Shown piece by piece: positions 11,750 through 22,985 of a DNA stretch of 64,000 nucleotides (position 1 is its first letter; each line of letters begins with the position of its first letter). The notes under the pieces are model-generated. The model was given only the letters and a program-made list of their open reading frames with translations. It searched no databases and had not been told where the DNA came from. A program made the position numbers and the translations under genes. The stretch spans positions 44,474,501 to 44,538,500 of the forward strand of contig CM043697.1 of the NCBI GenBank assembly GCA_023935145.1. The letters run 5' to 3'. This stretch comes from Bretschneidera sinensis (taxonomy: Eukaryota; Streptophyta; Magnoliopsida; Brassicales; Akaniaceae).

Positions 11750-13480
11750 ATGGCTGGTAGTAATGAAGTCAACCTCAATGAATCCAAGGTACCCTCTTCA
11801 TTTCTTCATCAATCTCTCTCCCTTTTAGGGTTGATTTGGAGCTGAAATGATGATTTGGGTTGATAGGTTCCTTTGGTTTTGTTTTTCCTCTGTTGTTGGA
11901 GACAGTATTCGTCTTCTTGGAAGTTGGGTTTTCCTTATTTGACTTCGATTTGGAGCAGAAGGATTGGTCCTTTTTAACTATGATTTGAAGGGATTTTACT
12001 TTGTTTTCAGGGATAATTTAGCTAATCATTTTTGTTTTTTTCTTGCATTTATGTAATGTTTCTTTGCTAATTATGATCACGCTGGTCTAGTTCATGGATT
12101 TTGTTTGATTCAGTTTTGTTCTCGTCCAACTTTTCTGTATTGGGGTTTCTAAATTGCTCCTAGAAAGTCGAGGATTGAGAAATTTTACGTTTTTCATTGC
12201 ACAAAGATGAAATTTGTACCTTCTGATTTGGAGGTTTTTTATTTGTATTTAGGCCCTCCTCCCTGTTCGTTTTCCCTCCTTTTGAATTGCTTTTTCATTC
12301 CTTGTCAATCGATTTCTTGCTGGGTGCGTTTACAGTGTTTAATTACTTTTCTTTTTGTGTTATCTTCATTATATTTTATGGTATTTATAATGTATATGCT
12401 CAATCCAGTTTTCAATTTTTTTTTGTTATTTAGTGATTTCGTAAACTGTAACCGATAGATTTGCAATCTTTCTTCTTCTTGTAGAGGGTTGTTCCACTCA
12501 ATACGTGGGTTCTCATTTCCAATTTCAAGCTAGCTTATAATCTCCTTCGCCGTCCTGATGGCACCTTCAACAGGGACCTGGCAGAGTTTCTTGACCGCAA
12601 AGTTCCTCCCAATACAATTCCTGTTGATGGGGTTTTCTGCTTTGATAATGTTGATCGCGCCACTGGCCTCCTTAATAGGGTATATCTACCAGCACCTCAG
12701 AATGAGGCTCAATGGGACATTGTAGAGCTCGTTCAGCCCCTGAGCACCAATGAAATTGTTCCAGTCATTGTTTTCTTCCATGGTGGAAGCTTCACTCATT
12801 CATCTGCCAATAGTGCTATCTATGACACCTTTTGTCGTCGCCTTGTTAGCGTTTGCAAGGCCGTTGTGGTGTCTGTAGATTACCGCCGATCACCTGAACA
12901 CCGGTACCCTTGTGCATATGATGATGGTTGGGCTGCTCTTATGTGGGTTAAGACAAGAACTTGGCTCCAGAGTGGGAAGGATTCAAAGGTTTATGTTTAC
13001 TTGGCTGGAGACAGTTCTGGTGGTAATATTGCTCACCATGTCGCTGTCCGAGCAGCCGAGGCAGAAGTTGAGGTATTGGGTAACATCCTTCTTCACCCAA
13101 TGTTTGGTGGGCAGAAGAGAACTGAGTCAGAGAAGAGATTGGACGGGAAATACTTTGTTACGATACAAGACCGTGATTGGTATTGGAGAGCTTATCTCCC
13201 TGAAGGGGAAGATAGAGACCATCCGGCTAGTAATCCACTTGGCCCTAGGGGGAAAAGCCTTGAAGGACTGGAGTTCCCGAAAAGTCTTGTTGTTGTGGCT
13301 GGTTTGGATCTTGTTCAAGATTGGCAATTGAATTATGTTGAAGGGCTTAAGAAAGCTGGTCAAGAGGTGAAACTTCTTTTCTTAAAGCAGGCAACTATTG
13401 GGTTCTACTTCTTGCCGAATAATGATCACTTCTATTGCCTCATGGAGGAGATTACAGACTTCCTGCATTCTAAATGTTAA
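11750..13480 (+). CDS. GID1B: Gibberellin receptor GID1, GID1B type
   Basis: Soluble nuclear/cytoplasmic gibberellin receptor. Hormone binding closes its N-terminal lid and lets it bind DELLA repressors, which are then ubiquitinated by SCF-SLY1/GID2. Exon 1 is 11,750-11,788 (MAGSNEVNLNESK) and exon 2 is 12,485-13,480, joined by a 696-bp GT-AG intron at the family's conserved position just after the first 13 codons. The 344-aa product has the usual GID1 length. It keeps the HSL-type HGG (from residue 112) and GDSSGG with Ser190, and Asp288. The catalytic His of carboxylesterases is replaced by Ile318 (ATIGFYFLPNND), as expected for a receptor rather than an enzyme. The lid contains TWVLISNFKLAYNLLRRPDG. 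Words such as FTHSSANSAIYDTFCRRL and RSPEHRYPCAYDDGW place it in the GID1B clade rather than A/C. Its C-terminus (LHSKC) is shorter than that of Arabidopsis GID1B. No damage seen. Confidence 0.96.
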
Positions 13481-14000
13481 TAGTCTACTTAACATTAACG
13501 ACAGGCAGCCATACATAACAGAAGCTTGACAATTCACTCGGTTTCTATTTTTTCCTTTTGCAGTGATGGTGTGTTATAAAGATTGTGTAGTATTACTTTC
13601 TTACTGTGTTACAATTTGTGGTGGGTGATATGAGAGTTGTGCACCTTTTGGGGACTGGTTGCTCTTTGTCCGAAGTTCGTTGCTTTGTTCCTTTTTAGGC
13701 ATATGAAGGTTGGAGAAGACAGTTTCAGTGATTCGAAGGGTCAGAACTTGTTTATGGGATTTGGCTGAACCACCAGATGAAGTTTTATCAAGTTTACCCT
13801 TGTCAACTTCCGGCCACGAATAATGGGAATGAGAAGTGTTGGGGTAATGTTTGGTGGTTGATCAATTGGTTTTAGTAACTGGGTAATTATAAGCAACTAA
13901 TTTCAGAACATAGACTGGAATATATCAATCTTGTTATGGACTTATATGTTATACTTAAGTTCTAGAGTTAATATAAAGATTTTGTTTGCAATTTAATTCT
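13481..14000 (+). other. GID1 3' UTR and downstream sequence
   Basis: Non-coding sequence after the TAA stop, less AT-rich than the spacer beyond. 'taatataaagat' near 13,969 is a possible far-upstream or poly(A) signal. The exact cleavage site is unresolved. Confidence 0.4.
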
Positions 14001-15640
14001 TCTCTTCGGTCTCTCCCCTATCCTCTGTTGTTCCCATTTTTCCATGTTTTGTTTGTTACTTGTTTCTGCTGCTGAAACATAAACAGTGTGCTTGGATTGA
14101 CGGGAAATGGGGGGAAAGAAAAGGTATGCTTTCCCTCCGTCCATTCCTCCTCAATCCATGCTCACTACTAAGCTTGGCAAGTTGTAAAGAGAATGTTGTC
14201 CTTGATTCAGGTTTTGATCAGCTAGAATGATTAAGCGCATCCTTGATTTGAGAAAGCAAAGTCTTGCTGTTATCCTTTTGAAGACATTATTGATAAGGCA
14301 ATTTTTCTGTTTATCTTGAATTTGAAACCTTCCCTAATGACTTTACAAAGAGTAGAATGTGGGTATAAGTATAGCAAACCTTGATGTACTAGGCATCATG
14401 GCAAATTCCATTTCCTTCAATTTCTATATATATCAATTACCAAAGTGACAATGCTCATTTGAGCTTCTTTGCCAAAGGTGCACGGACTTATCACAATGTA
14501 CAATGATTATCATGTTCTTTTTTCATGAATTAGATTGAAAATCAGGTTTATATTGAGATTAAATATCATTTTGATAAATTTAAATTTGAATATTTTTCAT
14601 TTAATGACGTGACATTGAATCTCACCATAAATTTCATTCAATTTTAATTTTTTAAATGGAAAGGATTCAAATTCGAATAAAAAAGAAATAACATAACATC
14701 GTCGATATTCGATGCTCTGAATTTTCTTTACTAAGTCAAGGATAAGACGAGGAAAAATTCTTTGCTACAAGAGATTTGCACCAATGGAAACTCGACTGAT
14801 AATTTTTGAGAACTTCATTAGTTATGATAACTGTGTATGTCAACATTACTAATAAAGTTTCAAAAAATCACCAATTAAGTTTTCATCAGGTATGCAAATC
14901 TTTTGATTTATATCCGATGCAGCCAATAATCCCTCCGAGATGAGACATCTCAAAACCAATAAAATAAAATATGAATTTTGTTGATGGTTACCAATAAACT
15001 TTTTAATAATTACCACTGAAGTTTTTTTAGTCTAACTACAATTTCCTGATACAGCATCAGATAAGAAGATCTCTCACTTATGATATAAACTCATGTATTA
15101 GCTTTTTCTCTTTTAAGAGGTGTTTCGATTGGAAGGAATGGACCAAAAAAAAAATGACACATGCCCTTTTTATTATTTTCCATTCATTCCCCTCGTTCCA
15201 AACAAATCAATGTTGATATAATTAAAAGAAAGTTTGGAAATAAGGTGAGAGGTTAAATCCCACTAGGGTCATATGGTTTGTTTGCATCCCATTAAGGATT
15301 TAAACCTCAATTTCGTTTCATAAAGCAAATACTTACTATTACCACTAAGAAAAACAAGACCGTGGGTGTGGCGTGACAAACCATCCGATTTGTCATGTCA
15401 AAAAACCCCAAAAACCAATCTCTATCCACCCAAAAAATGATGATTGGATAAAGGTTAAAATCATAGAGGAACCCCATCTTATCAGTGGTTGGGAAATTTG
15501 GAACTACTATAAGGGACCACATCACCACCTTTGAAAAATTCACTTAAAAATTAGCAAAAAAAAAGAACATTTGTTTTTTAAAATTTAATCTTTGAAGTGT
15601 TTAATGGGCATCAAAGGGGTAATAACAACTAAGATTGGAG
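14001..15640. repeat. Intergenic region with a palindromic MITE-like repeat (14,525-14,670)
   Basis: 14,525-14,670 repeats the arms seen at 6,490-6,690 ('gagattaaatatcat...tttaatgacgtgacattgaatctcaccataaatttcattcaattttaa'). The rest of the interval has no gene or RNA that I can support. Confidence 0.4.
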
Positions 15641-15654
15641 AAGGACATTAGAGT

Positions 15655-16160
15655 TAGGGTTAGATTGAAGTTGAGTCGAGTCAAGTCGAGTTTCAGAGAG
15701 ACTCAAGCTCTGTTCATAAAAAAAAAAATTATTCAAGTCGGGCTTTAAAACGAGTTTGAGTTAAGTAAACTGAATTCAAATTCGATTTGTAAGGTGAAAT
15801 TCAGGTTTAAGCTCAGTTTGCGAGCAGCTCGATTCATTGACTCGAGCCAACTGGAACTCAAATCTAGTTTTTCGAACAGAGTTTTTCAAAATAAAATAAA
15901 TACATTTGATATTTACATATTTGAAATAAAATAAATATATATGTTTTTTTATAATATATAAAATAAATATAGTATATATAATATAGATTTAATTTATTAA
16001 TTAAACCGAGATAACTCATGAGCTTAATGAACAGAGTTTGATATTGTTCGAACTCGACTCGACAAGCTAACCGAACCAAAATCACAATTTAAATTCAATT
16101 TAATCGAATTTCGAGATAAACTTTTTGAGTCGAACTACCTTATTCAATTCTATTCTTAAT
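15655..16160 (-). repeat. TCGAG-rich dispersed repeat, copy 2 (inverted)
   Basis: This is the reverse-orientation relative of 7,205-7,600. It carries 'gagtcgagtcaagtcgagttt', a TA-rich core, 'gttcgaactcgactcgacaagctaaccgaacc' and 'aatttaatcgaatttcgagata'. No TSD was resolved. Confidence 0.5.
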
Positions 16161-16699
16161 GGGATACTTTATTTTAAATTTGCGTATGCCAATCAACAAA
16201 ATATTCACTTTGTTTTTTTTATTTAAAAAAGATTAGTATATTATTAGTCTTGTTATTCACATTTCTTGTTTAGATTATGTCTTATTATCAAAGTGTCGCT
16301 TCTAAATTAGTTGTATATGTCTTGAAAATTATTCCCTAATACGACACCGGAGGAGTCATTGTCAACGAATAATACTACTATGGTATGACGATTAAAGACT
16401 AAAAAACCCTTAATTTGTTTGGTCAGTACTCACTGTTTCCCATTAATTCAGTGGGTCATTACTTGCGGTTTTCGCATTCACATATTCCATTCTATCTTTA
16501 CTGCTTAATCAATGTAATTTTTGACAGTAAACTCTAATTGTTTAATTAATTTTAAACAATGGAGTGACCGACAATGTCAAGAAGCCTGAATTATAATTTT
16601 TTAAATTCAAAATCCTTTTGTCTATGGTAAAGTTAAATTGAATGATTTTACTATTTGCAAACATGTTAACCTTGGAATTTTTTTGTCTTTTCTAATCCG

Positions 16700-16840
16700 T
16701 CCGTTTAAATGGATCTTGGTTAAGTGGTAAAAGTTCATCAATCTCGTTTGAAATGTTTGGGTTCGAATTTATTCATAAGCATTTGTTAGTGCTAAACATA
16801 AGCTTTCATTGCACAGAATACAGAATGGTTTTTAGCTTCA
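16700..16840 (+). mobile_element. SINE-like relic with Pol III box motifs
   Basis: 'cttggttaagtggtaaaag' (A-box-like) is followed about 35 bp later by 'tttgggttcgaattt' (B-box-like GGTTCGAAT). This is the spacing of tRNA-derived plant SINEs. No poly-A or T tail and no TSD were resolved, so this is tentative. Confidence 0.3.
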
Positions 16841-16964
16841 GTTTCGACTTAAGTGTGGTGCGGTGAGGACTACTTTAAATTCATTCTGTATGTTGGGTTT
16901 CAATGCTCCCAATCGGACATGTTGGGTATAGAGATTGGAAATAGACGGGTTGGTCCGAGTATGA

Positions 16965-17430
16965 GTTAAGTCTTACGGGTAACAGATTAACAGGTATATG
17001 TTAAAAATACTCGTTTTCTAACAGGTCTTATTTTTCATGCTTATGCTCATGTTTTAGCAGGCGGGTAATGGGTCAAAAACGAGTATTAACAAAAATTTCC
17101 CTATTTAGGTGAGAAAAGGGTGATACAGACCAAATGCAGGTCAGATCTTACAGGTAACGGGTCAACGGGTATGGGTTAAAAATGCCCGTTTTCTAATGAG
17201 TCTTATTTTTCATGCTCATACCTATGTTTAGCGGGTGAGTAACGGATCAAAAATGGATATTGACAAAAATTCTCCTATTTATGTGAGAAAAAAGCGACAA
17301 GGGTCAAATACTAGCCGGGTCTTACAAGTAGTGGATCAAATGCTCGTTTCCTAACGGGTCTTATTTTTTATGTCTATATTTGCATTTTAGGGGACGAGTA
17401 ACGGGTTAAAATAGGGTACAAATTAAAAAT
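16965..17430 (+). repeat. Tandem repeat, about 175-bp unit, three copies
   Basis: 'tcttac(g/a)ggtaac' recurs at 16,971, 17,146 and 17,320, giving periods of 175 and 174 bp. Each unit continues through 'aatgcccgttttctaa(c/t)...gtcttatttttcatgc' and 'gggtaa(t/c)gg(g/a)tcaaaaa'. The third copy is cut short near 17,420. The copies diverge moderately, so the array is not very recent. The words (GGGTAACGGGTCAACGGGTA) suggest derivation from a transposon end. Confidence 0.75.
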
Positions 17431-18730
17431 CTCAGATTTAGTGAAGTAACCTACCTATTTATCCATTTTGATAATATAATATCATAAGAATTTGATGAAT
17501 CATATTTAAGTAAAAATGATATCACTATCTTATATGGACTTATCATATAGTTGTCATGTCACAAATGTTTATTCCATTTACAGTTCAATTTGTCCTAAGC
17601 AGGATTTGATGTGTCATAACACAATTATAATATCGTGTGGTGCAAGTCACCTTTTAAGAGTATTTATGCATTTTGCTCACTACCAATTTATTTTGCCCAT
17701 TTCAAGTAATTATTAGGAAAGAATATGAAGAAGAAAAAACAAAGAAGAAGAGAGAAGATATGAATCCAACCGCCATTAAAAACAAGCTTAAACAAAGAAG
17801 TTTGTTTAAGTAATTGAGACAAGCAACAACCAACAGGATAGTTAGATTCTTCAGAGCCCCACTAACAAGGCAACAACCATGACTTGGTTTTCAACCTACT
17901 CTCTTTGACTATAGGCTGAACCAATTCAAGTGAATTGTGCTAAAAAGATAGGTTAAATTTCATGATATACCCGACTTTCATTTTATGCTCAAAAGGTTTT
18001 TTCCTGATAAAGATGTGGATTAGAAGGGGAGATCAATCACATATATGGGAAGACAGAGATGTAGAAATTCTTACACAAGTGTACAATGTTAGACACAAAA
18101 GATATAGCATGCGAATGTAATATTAGTACCCTAGACGGAAGTTTTGGGGAGTGGCAGTGATGCAGAACACAGTAACCAATAGAGAAGAAACAGATAGAGA
18201 AAGAAGGGGAAGATGAAGAATAGGGGAGAGCAGAGAAGAAATAAGGGGATAAGGGAGAAGAAGAAAGGACAGAAGAATACAAGAAGTAGAAGATAGAAAG
18301 AGTAGAGAAGAAGAAGAATAGGGGGAAGAGAAGAGACAGAAACAGTAGGAGGGAGAGCGAGAGAACGAGAGGGGGAAAATGTAGAGATATGTTAAGTCAA
18401 AACTTTATTACACTAATGCCAAAATAATCTCAACATAATAAAAATGGTTATATAGGCACCAATTCTAAAAATAATAGGAAATAAACCAAAACCCTAATAA
18501 AACAAGTTCATAATAAACTATAATTCCAAATTGTCAAATAAGACCCTATGGTTCTCCGTCACGCAGTACATCAGAATTTAGAAGATGGAATTAGAAATTA
18601 ATGTATTGCTGAGAGTCTAATGGTGAAATTAACTGAGCAGAAGATAAAGAAAATTAAGATGTATCATCGGAAACCACTTTCCAATTACAATAGTCATTAT
18701 TAGCAATACAGATTAATAGAACCCATTCTA
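17431..18730. other. Intergenic region with a polypurine tract (18,180-18,380)
   Basis: No gene seen. About 200 nt at 18,180-18,380 are almost purely A and G on the plus strand (GAAGAA, GGGGAAG and GAGAGG blocks). A shorter purine-rich block lies at 17,715-17,765. It could be an expanded GAA/GGA microsatellite or the remains of a retroelement. Not a coding tract. Confidence 0.45.
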
Positions 18731-21700
18731 GCTGCATTAGCAAGTAAGTGTTAATCTCACAGGCTTTACTGGACCAGCCTTCATCATCTGAAATGTTCCT
18801 TCCATCTTGTCCCACATCTAAGCTGTCACATATCCAGCAATTAAGTTATTATATGTGCTCAAATTTGGGGAGAGATTTAAATCCTTTATCTCCTGGAATG
18901 TTGCCTCCATGTGATTCACCAGCATCAAGCGGCCAAAGACTGATATTAGAATGTGATTCACCAGCATCAAGCGGCCAAAAATTGATGGATTAATTTTTTT
19001 TTTCCTTTTTAAAGATCTGAAAAAGTGACTGGCATTTATTGGCAAGACCTTTAAACGTGTAAGCACGCATCAATGCATTGTAGGTAGAGGTTGTCTTAAG
19101 TCGCTTGTTAGTAGCTTAATTAAACAGCACAACTGCAAGATCTACATTCTTAATCATACCAGCAATTTTAATACCCTGAGCATACTCCTCTGGTGTCATA
19201 AGAATGCTGCAGTCTTCCTGTTTTCTCCTCCAATTGAAAACCTGAAGATTATAAAAAAAATAAAATACATAAAGATAAGAACATAAATTAGGAAAGAAAA
19301 CATGCACACAAATAAATTTTGCGACAGTGAAACACAGTTGAAATTTTGCCACCCCCACAATTTATACAGCTCCGAGGTGTTTAAACCTCCAGATAAAGAG
19401 AAAATCAATCCATTTTGTTTCAGACGGCATTAGAATATAATTAAAAAGCATCCATCAGGGGTTGAAAACAGTGCTCAATGCTTCGTATGTACTTCCATGG
19501 CACAGATTGATTGAAGTACCAAATTAGCAATGCAACTAAAAACTGTCACGGTTTAGTTGCGCAACATTAACATGTCATTGTGATCACCATACCAAAGTGA
19601 ACCAAACTAATTCATCTAAACCAAAATAAGCAAGTTTCCAGAAACTATTTGTTAGAACATACGGACCTGTATTAAATGCTTTTAAAACGAACATCAATTT
19701 TTCTTAAACACTTTAAGGAACGCAGTGCACTGAATTCACATGCCACATAAAACAAGTCAGAGAAATGAGCAATAAAACAAGCTTAAGATTTCCCTGCACA
19801 GTTTATCTCTTGGATCCATTCTTGTATTACTTCTCTCGAGTATTCAGTAGCTGTGATGGGTGCTTGGCTGGTTACTTTTCTGGCCAGAAAAGTGTTGGGC
19901 AAGGGGATCTGTTATCCCCGTACCTTTTTGTTATTGCCATGGAGATTCTTCCCAGGCTCTTAAATGACGCTGCTGATAATGGTCTGCTCAACTATCATCC
20001 TAGATGCAAACACTTGAAGCTCACTCATCTATGTTTTGCTGATGACATGATGGTATTCACAGATGGTACTACTCAATCTCTGCAAGGACTTAAACAGGTG
20101 CTAGATAAATTCTACCTGATGTCAGTCATATATGTTTTAATGGTGACATGATGGTATTCACAGATGGTACTACTCAATCTCTGCAAGGACATAAACAGGT
20201 GCTAGATGAGTTCTACTTGATGTCAGGTTTGAAAGTAAATCATTCAAAAAGTGAAGTTTTGTGTTGTGGTATTACCATATTAGTGAGGCTGAAAAGGATG
20301 TCTTGGCTACTCAATCTAGATTCAAGATTGGAAACTTGCCTGTCATACCTTGGTGTTCCTCTTATTTCAGGTAAATTGACTGAAAAATATTGTCAGCCTT
20401 TATTGGATAAGATCCTCGCTAGGACATTTATAAAAAAAAAAAAAAGATAAACACTTGAATTATCAAACATTTATCTTCTTAGCATGGAGGCTGCAACTTC
20501 TTTTTTCTGTTATATTCAGTCTTCAAAATTTCTAGAGCTCCATTTTAGTTCAGCCCAAGAAGGTAATCACAGCTGTAGAGAGAGCTTATAATGCCCTTTT
20601 TTTTTTATGGAACGGAGTTGCAAATACAGCTAGGGGAGATAAAGTTTGTTGGTCTGTTGTTTATTTGCCTAAATCTGAGTGTGGATCAAGACTTAAAAAG
20701 TTTACTGAATGAAACTGTACTTCTGATCTAAGAATTATCTGGTTGCTTTTTATCAACTCGGGTTCTCTGTGGGTGGCTTGTTTTGAAAAGAATGTGCTAA
20801 AAAACAAGAGTTTCTAGTCCGTGAAGCTCCCTTCAGATAGTTCTTGGACTTGGTAGGAAGTTAAACTCAGAATAATTGCTAGAGATTTGATGAGGCGTAT
20901 CATAGGATATGGAAAAGGAACATTCCTTTGGTAATAAAATTGGCATCCAAAGGGCCCCCCGATTGAGCATTATGGTGACACAGAATTTAATGAATCTTCT
21001 ATCCCTCTGCAAGAAAGAGTTTTCTATGTAATCAAGAATGGTTTATGGACTTGACCAGCTGCAAGATCAGATGATATGGTAGAGATTCAGGCCATGTTTT
21101 GTGATATCATGCTTCCTAATCCTTCTACGGTGAACGAAGTTCTTTCTCCTTCAGGTAGCTTCCATTCTAAATAGACATGGAATGCTTTAGGAGTTAGGAA
21201 AGCTAAAGTTGATTGGCACTACCTAATATGGTTTAACAATTCCTACCTAAGCGAAGCTTTATTAGTTGATTGGCAATCCTTGATACAGGTATCTAAGAAC
21301 AGGCAAGCTAGATGAGGGTATTTACTGCAACACAGTTTGTAATCTTTACAACGCTTCAGTTGAATCAAGGGATCACCTATTTCCTATCCTTATTCAAATC
21401 ACATTTCGTCTCAAGTTCTACAAAAAATTGAATGTGGGCGGAAGTAGTTCAGGGTGCTGGCAAGGGGAGCCTCTTTGGGCTATTAAGCATCTTAAAGGAA
21501 AATCTATTCCTGTGACTATACTTAAACTAGCTTGGAGTGCTTTCATTTACCAGAAGAGAGTGAGACTTTAGCCTACATCAGAACTCCTTCATAATGCTGA
21601 TTTTATTCTTGAACAGATAACTATGGACGTTAGAGATAGGATCCTTAGTAATAGTAGCACAAATAGTATAACTCAGTTGATAGTAAAGCTTCTAACTGGT

Positions 21701-22456
21701 TTTTGGATGTTTTGGAAGCGGAGAGTACACTACCTTTTGAACAACTAGATTCTATAGTTTTTATAGAATTAATTTTAAATTCTCTGGTTATCATGTTTAA
21801 AAAAAAAAATTAAAATTCAATGTAAAATTGAGTTAGCTTATCAATTCTATAAAATGAAGAGTAAAAATCTATGTTGATCAAATAACTCTTTTTCTTTCTC
21901 TCCTTCCTTCTCTCACTTCTTTTAAATTTTTCATTTATTTCAAACATTTAATCATGAGAATTAAAATAAATTTTACAATTTAAAATAAAAATTCAATCCA
22001 ATTCACCTTATTTTTAAATGAATTATATTTTCAAATCATTTGAAAATTAAATGAATTTCATTTTCTTCCTAACAAATTCTTAGTTGATTACTGCACTGAT
22101 CATGAAGCAAAATAAGCAACGCCCAGTTAAATCATACACACAATACCACTAAAATAGCAAATGAATAAACAAGAATGAAAACATAAATCCACAGGAGAGA
22201 GAGAACAACATCTTTAGAGCGAAGTGTGGGCATGAACGCAACTGCCTCAAGAGTTCAACAATCGCAGATCCATCGCTAAAACACCGAACCAACCAACCAC
22301 CATGCTCCTCCAAAACCCTAACCACCTCATCCAAATCTTCACTGTTTTGCAACAACTCGTCTCTCAAGACCGATACTTTCCTGATCACATCGTCTATGGG
22401 TGCCTGGTTACGAATTGAGGTCTTTTCAGTGAAAAGGCCTACGAAGTAAGCCAACT
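18730..22456 (-). pseudogene. PPR protein pseudogene interrupted by a LINE
   Basis: On the minus strand, 22,456-22,216 encodes an N-terminal part ending SCPHFALK. After about 3 kb of intron, 19,240 onward continues [20 protein letters not shown]...[14 protein letters not shown], then TSTYNALMRAY, ILISVFGRLMLVNHMEATFQEI and SPNLSTYNNLIAGYVTA. These are pentatricopeptide motifs of an organelle RNA-binding protein. A good acceptor (tcttcag) precedes the second part. Damage: stop codons after VVLFN and after GYVTA (a TGG to TAG change), a local duplication of the GRLMLVNH segment (18,915-18,985), no GT donor directly after FALK, and no start codon or transit peptide upstream (in-frame TAG). The 3' part beyond 18,730 is missing. 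The large intron contains an antisense LINE. Confidence 0.75.
19765..21790 (+). mobile_element. Degenerate L1-type LINE (reverse transcriptase, zf-RVT)
   Basis: The plus strand encodes the C-terminal half of a plant L1 reverse transcriptase: GQGDLLSPYLFVIAMEIL (about 19,900) and CFADDMMVF, the catalytic A/YxDD box (about 20,030-20,060), then YLGVPLISGKLT (about 20,350). Frameshifted pieces follow: VERAYNAF and KVCWSVVYLPKSECG (20,575-20,690) and, near 21,330-21,390, a zinc-binding zf-RVT-like CNLCNASVESRDHL. A 101-bp direct duplication (20,026/20,127) repeats the DD-box region; in the second copy FADD has become FNGD. The endonuclease end is absent and an A-rich tract lies near 21,797. It occupies the intron of the PPR pseudogene in antisense orientation. 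Confidence 0.85.
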
Positions 22457-22800
22457 GTGACTGGGAGGGTCGGGTGTGGGTCTATGCCTGGGCACGGAGG
22501 TCACGGTAAAACATTGAGGATTTGTTAAGTGTAATAGATAAGGGATTTAGGTTTTTGGGGATTGAAAACGATCTGTGGTGGAGGGATAGCAGCTCTGCTT
22601 GCTGTGCTGCGTCTGATATTCTCCGCACTCGCTTCATTGTGATCGTGATCGTAACCGGGTTGTGTACATTTACGGCATCAACAGAATTGACACTGTCCGT
22701 GAGAACGTATAAATCTTACCTGTTGAAAAATGTCGCCTAAGAAAAACACAACACAACAATGAAGTATTGTCCAAACGATCTCCAAGGTTAACCTGAGTTA
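22457..22800. other. Region upstream of the PPR pseudogene
   Basis: Less AT-rich sequence that would have held the promoter, 5' UTR and transit-peptide coding end of the PPR gene. No intact start could be found. The plus-strand ORF at 22,522-22,740 has no recognisable content. Confidence 0.35.
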
Positions 22801-22806
22801 CCACCA

Positions 22807-22985
22807 GTGTTTTTAGAGGCGGTCTCTAGGCACGCCTCAAGGCAAGATGGACTAAAATCGCCTCAAAGCGTAAATTCTAAAGCGGACCTTCAATGAGGCG
22901 TACATTTTTTCATCCGGGGCGTACATTTTTTTTCATCCGGGGCGTAAATTTTTGCAACCCAATTGACTGAGGCGAACGCCCCATA
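22807..22985. mobile_element. hAT-like MITE end, family B, copy 1 (partial)
   Basis: It begins CAGTGTTTTTAGAGGCG, the terminal motif also seen at both ends of the element at 51,745-52,343. The following sequence ('gtaaattctaaagcgg', 'gaggcgtacattttttcatcc') matches, in reverse, the right part of the copy at 44,700-45,325. The other end could not be located, so this is a partial copy. Confidence 0.5.

Noticed and set aside
12912..13363. 139-codon plus-strand and 78-codon minus-strand ORFs
   Set aside because: Shadows of GID1 exon 2 in other frames.
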